This document shows, piece by piece, positions 62,601-64,000 of a stretch of 64,000 nt of DNA. Every line of letters starts with the position of its first letter. The first letter of the stretch is position 1. The notes under the pieces were generated by a model. It made no database searches. It saw only the letters and a program-made list of their open reading frames with translations, and was not told the DNA's origin. Source of the stretch: JACCXG01 sp963750935 (GTDB taxonomy: Bacteria; Acidobacteriota; Vicinamibacteria; Vicinamibacterales; 2-12-FULL-66-21). Where the stretch lies: contig CAVVSR010000009.1 of the NCBI GenBank assembly GCA_963750935.1, positions 434,001-498,000 of the forward strand, in the 5' to 3' direction. Position numbers and translations under genes: made by a program.

Positions 62601-64000
62601 GCCAGTTTTCCAGGGCCAGGAGCAGCCAGATCCAGTGGCTCTGATCGCGGCTGCCGCTCACGTGCGCGTCGAGCAGCGATCCGAGCCAGGGCTTGGGGAA
62701 GTAGCGTGAGAGGAATCCGTTCGACGACGAGAAGGTGTCGGAGACGCGCTCGCGCAGCGGGCCGCGGAACCAGGCGCCGAACGGGACCTGGAAGCCCTGC
62801 TTGCTGCGGGTCGCGAACGGCTGGCCGAGATCGGCGGCGAGGCCGCGGCGCAGCGCCGACTTATCGACGCGTCCGTCCTTGCGCAGCGCGCGCGGCGCGG
62901 TGGCGACGAACTCGAACAGGTCGCGATCCAGGAACGGCGCGCGCACCTCGAGGCCGACCGCCATGCTGACGCGATCGACCTTCACCATCAGGTCTTCCGG
63001 AACGTAGAGCCGGATGTCCGCGTGGCACATCTGGTTGATGAGCCCGCTGGCGGACGAGTCCCAGACCGACTCGAAGTCGAAGCCCGGCGCGACGCCGAGC
63101 GTCGAGCGCCGGAGCAGCCATTCGTCGGCGAGCAGCGCTTCGTAACGGGCGCGGCCATCGCCGCGGAGCAGCCGCGCGATGCCGAAGCCGCGGGCGGTGT
63201 GCGGCCACAGCGAGGCGAGCCGGCCGATGCCGCGACCGAGCGGGTTGGACATGTCGCCGAGCCAGCGGTCGATCGTGTTGTTGAGGCGATAGCGCGTGTA
63301 GCCGGCCAGCAGCTCGTCGCCGCCGTCGCCCGACAGCGTCACCGTCACCGACTGCCGCGCGATCGCGCTCAGCAGGATCATCGGCAGCGCCGACGCGTCC
63401 GCGAATGGCTCGTCGAAGATGCGCGAGGCGTTGCTCACCTGCTCGAGCAGCGAGGTCGAGGTGAGCTCGCCGACGCGGTGCTCGGTCTGGTAGCGAGACG
63501 AGACCTCCTGGGCGTACGGCGTCTCGTCGCACGGATGACCGGGGAATCCAATCGTGAAGGTGCGCGGCCGTGCGGCGTGGCGCGCCATGTGGCGGACCAC
63601 CGTCGCCGAATCGAGCCCGCCGGAGAGGAACGCGCCGAGCGGCACGTCGCTCATCAGCTTCTGCTGCACGCTCTGCGACAGCCGCTCCTCGAACTCCTTG
63701 AGCCACTGCTCTGGCGCGACGTCGACCGGCGAGTAGTCCTCGAGCTGCCAGTAGATCTTCTTCCGGCAGGTGGCAGGACGATCGAGGTCGAAGGTCGCCA
63801 TCTCGGAGGCGCGCAGCTTCCAGATGTGCTCGAGGATTGCGCCGGGCGCCGGCACGTAGCCGAAGCGGAGGTAGTCGGCCAGCCCCGCCTGCGACAGCTG
63901 CTCGCGGACGAACCCGGTCCGCAGCACCGCCTTGAGCTCCGACGCGAAGACGATGCCCCGTTCGTCGTTGACGAGGTACATCGGCTTCTCGCCGAACGGG
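62575..64000 (-). CDS. Asparagine synthase (glutamine-hydrolysing)-like, N-terminus outside window
   Basis: At least 475 residues visible; the frame is open to the window edge, so the glutaminase (Ntn) domain is upstream. The synthetase PP-loop SGGLDSATVVRHMARH, SGDGGDELLAGYTRYRLNN and the VDRVSMAVGLEVRAPFLDRD segment are all present. In exopolysaccharide loci such proteins usually amidate uronic-acid or amino-acid decorations (WbpS-like) rather than make asparagine, so that is my inference here. It is the first visible gene of the minus-strand polysaccharide run. Confidence 0.9.
   Translation of the reverse strand, partial: PFGEKPMYLVNDERGIVFASELKAVLRTGFVREQLSQAGLADYLRFGYVPAPGAILEHIWKLRASEMATFDLDRPATCRKKIYWQLEDYSPVDVAPEQWLKEFEERLSQSVQQKLMSDVPLGAFLSGGLDSATVVRHMARHAARPRTFTIGFPGHPCDETPYAQEVSSRYQTEHRVGELTSTSLLEQVSNASRIFDEPFADASALPMILLSAIARQSVTVTLSGDGGDELLAGYTRYRLNNTIDRWLGDMSNPLGRGIGRLASLWPHTARGFGIARLLRGDGRARYEALLADEWLLRRSTLGVAPGFDFESVWDSSASGLINQMCHADIRLYVPEDLMVKVDRVSMAVGLEVRAPFLDRDLFEFVATAPRALRKDGRVDKSALRRGLAADLGQPFATRSKQGFQVPFGAWFRGPLRERVSDTFSSSNGFLSRYFPKPWLGSLLDAHVSGSRDQSHWIWLLLALENWHDVHAPGA

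Noticed and set aside
1..64000. CRISPR arrays, prophage, IS transposases or rRNA genes
   Set aside because: I looked for spaced repeats, transposase or integrase motifs and conserved rRNA stretches and saw none.

Overview
High-GC bacterial chromosome fragment of 64 kb with one tRNA, no rRNA, no phage and no CRISPR. The gene set suggests an Acidobacteriota-type organism, most likely Vicinamibacteria-like. It has several PknB-type kinases fused to TolB/WD40-like propellers, many TPR and carboxypeptidase-regulatory-domain proteins, DUF2914, DUF502, DUF1684 and TIGR03067 families, and GTG/TTG starts. This assignment is inference from gene content, not from a marker gene.

Layout. 1-840: 3' end of a gamma-glutamyltransferase. 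834-4733: a Ser/Thr kinase and a proline racemase/hydroxyproline epimerase on the minus strand, divergent from an ornithine cyclodeaminase-like reductase. 4730-7657: a basic AT-hook-like protein and a TPR/membrane/secreted trio. 7726-13642: a minus-strand operon of DUF502 protein, TIGR03067 protein, CHASE2-class III cyclase, M48 protease and an MscS channel with a C-terminal cyclic-nucleotide domain, which looks like a self-contained cNMP signalling circuit. 13990-21115: two tandem kinase-propeller genes (the first riddled with frameshifts) and a TPR-DUF2914 protein, with degenerate spacers and a small direct repeat. 21514-22649: DUF2092-like protein, REP-like hairpin and tRNA-Glu(CUC). 22775-27813: M23 peptidase, cupredoxin lipoprotein, ctaB, DUF420 protein and a 7TM diguanylate cyclase. 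27853-33407: beta-lactamase-like/NamZ fusion, HExxH lipoprotein, TPR protein and a CsoR-like regulator. 33504-40813: fatty-acid beta-oxidation operon (TetR regulator, fadN, two alpha/beta hydrolases, fadA, fadE) headed by a 28-bp palindrome close to the Bacillus FadR operator. 40818-43071: DUF1684 lipoprotein, HAD phosphatase and SirB1-like protein. 43158-48775: giant secreted transglutaminase/LamG/Ig protein. 49051-64000: surface polysaccharide cluster with wecB, O-antigen ligase, UDP-sugar dehydratase, aminotransferase, acetyltransferase, initiating phosphosugar transferase, three GT4 enzymes, a Wzy polymerase and an asparagine synthetase cut by the window end.

A quality issue runs through the window. 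At least 15 genes or gene parts change frame once or more, and most sites can be repaired by adding or removing one base in a short homopolymer. This looks mostly like consensus indel error, with kinase A (13990-16559) a possible true pseudogene. Such genes are given here as single spans and the break position is stated. Several genes have a TANNNT -10 box only 6-13 nt before the start codon, suggesting leaderless or very short-leader transcripts.
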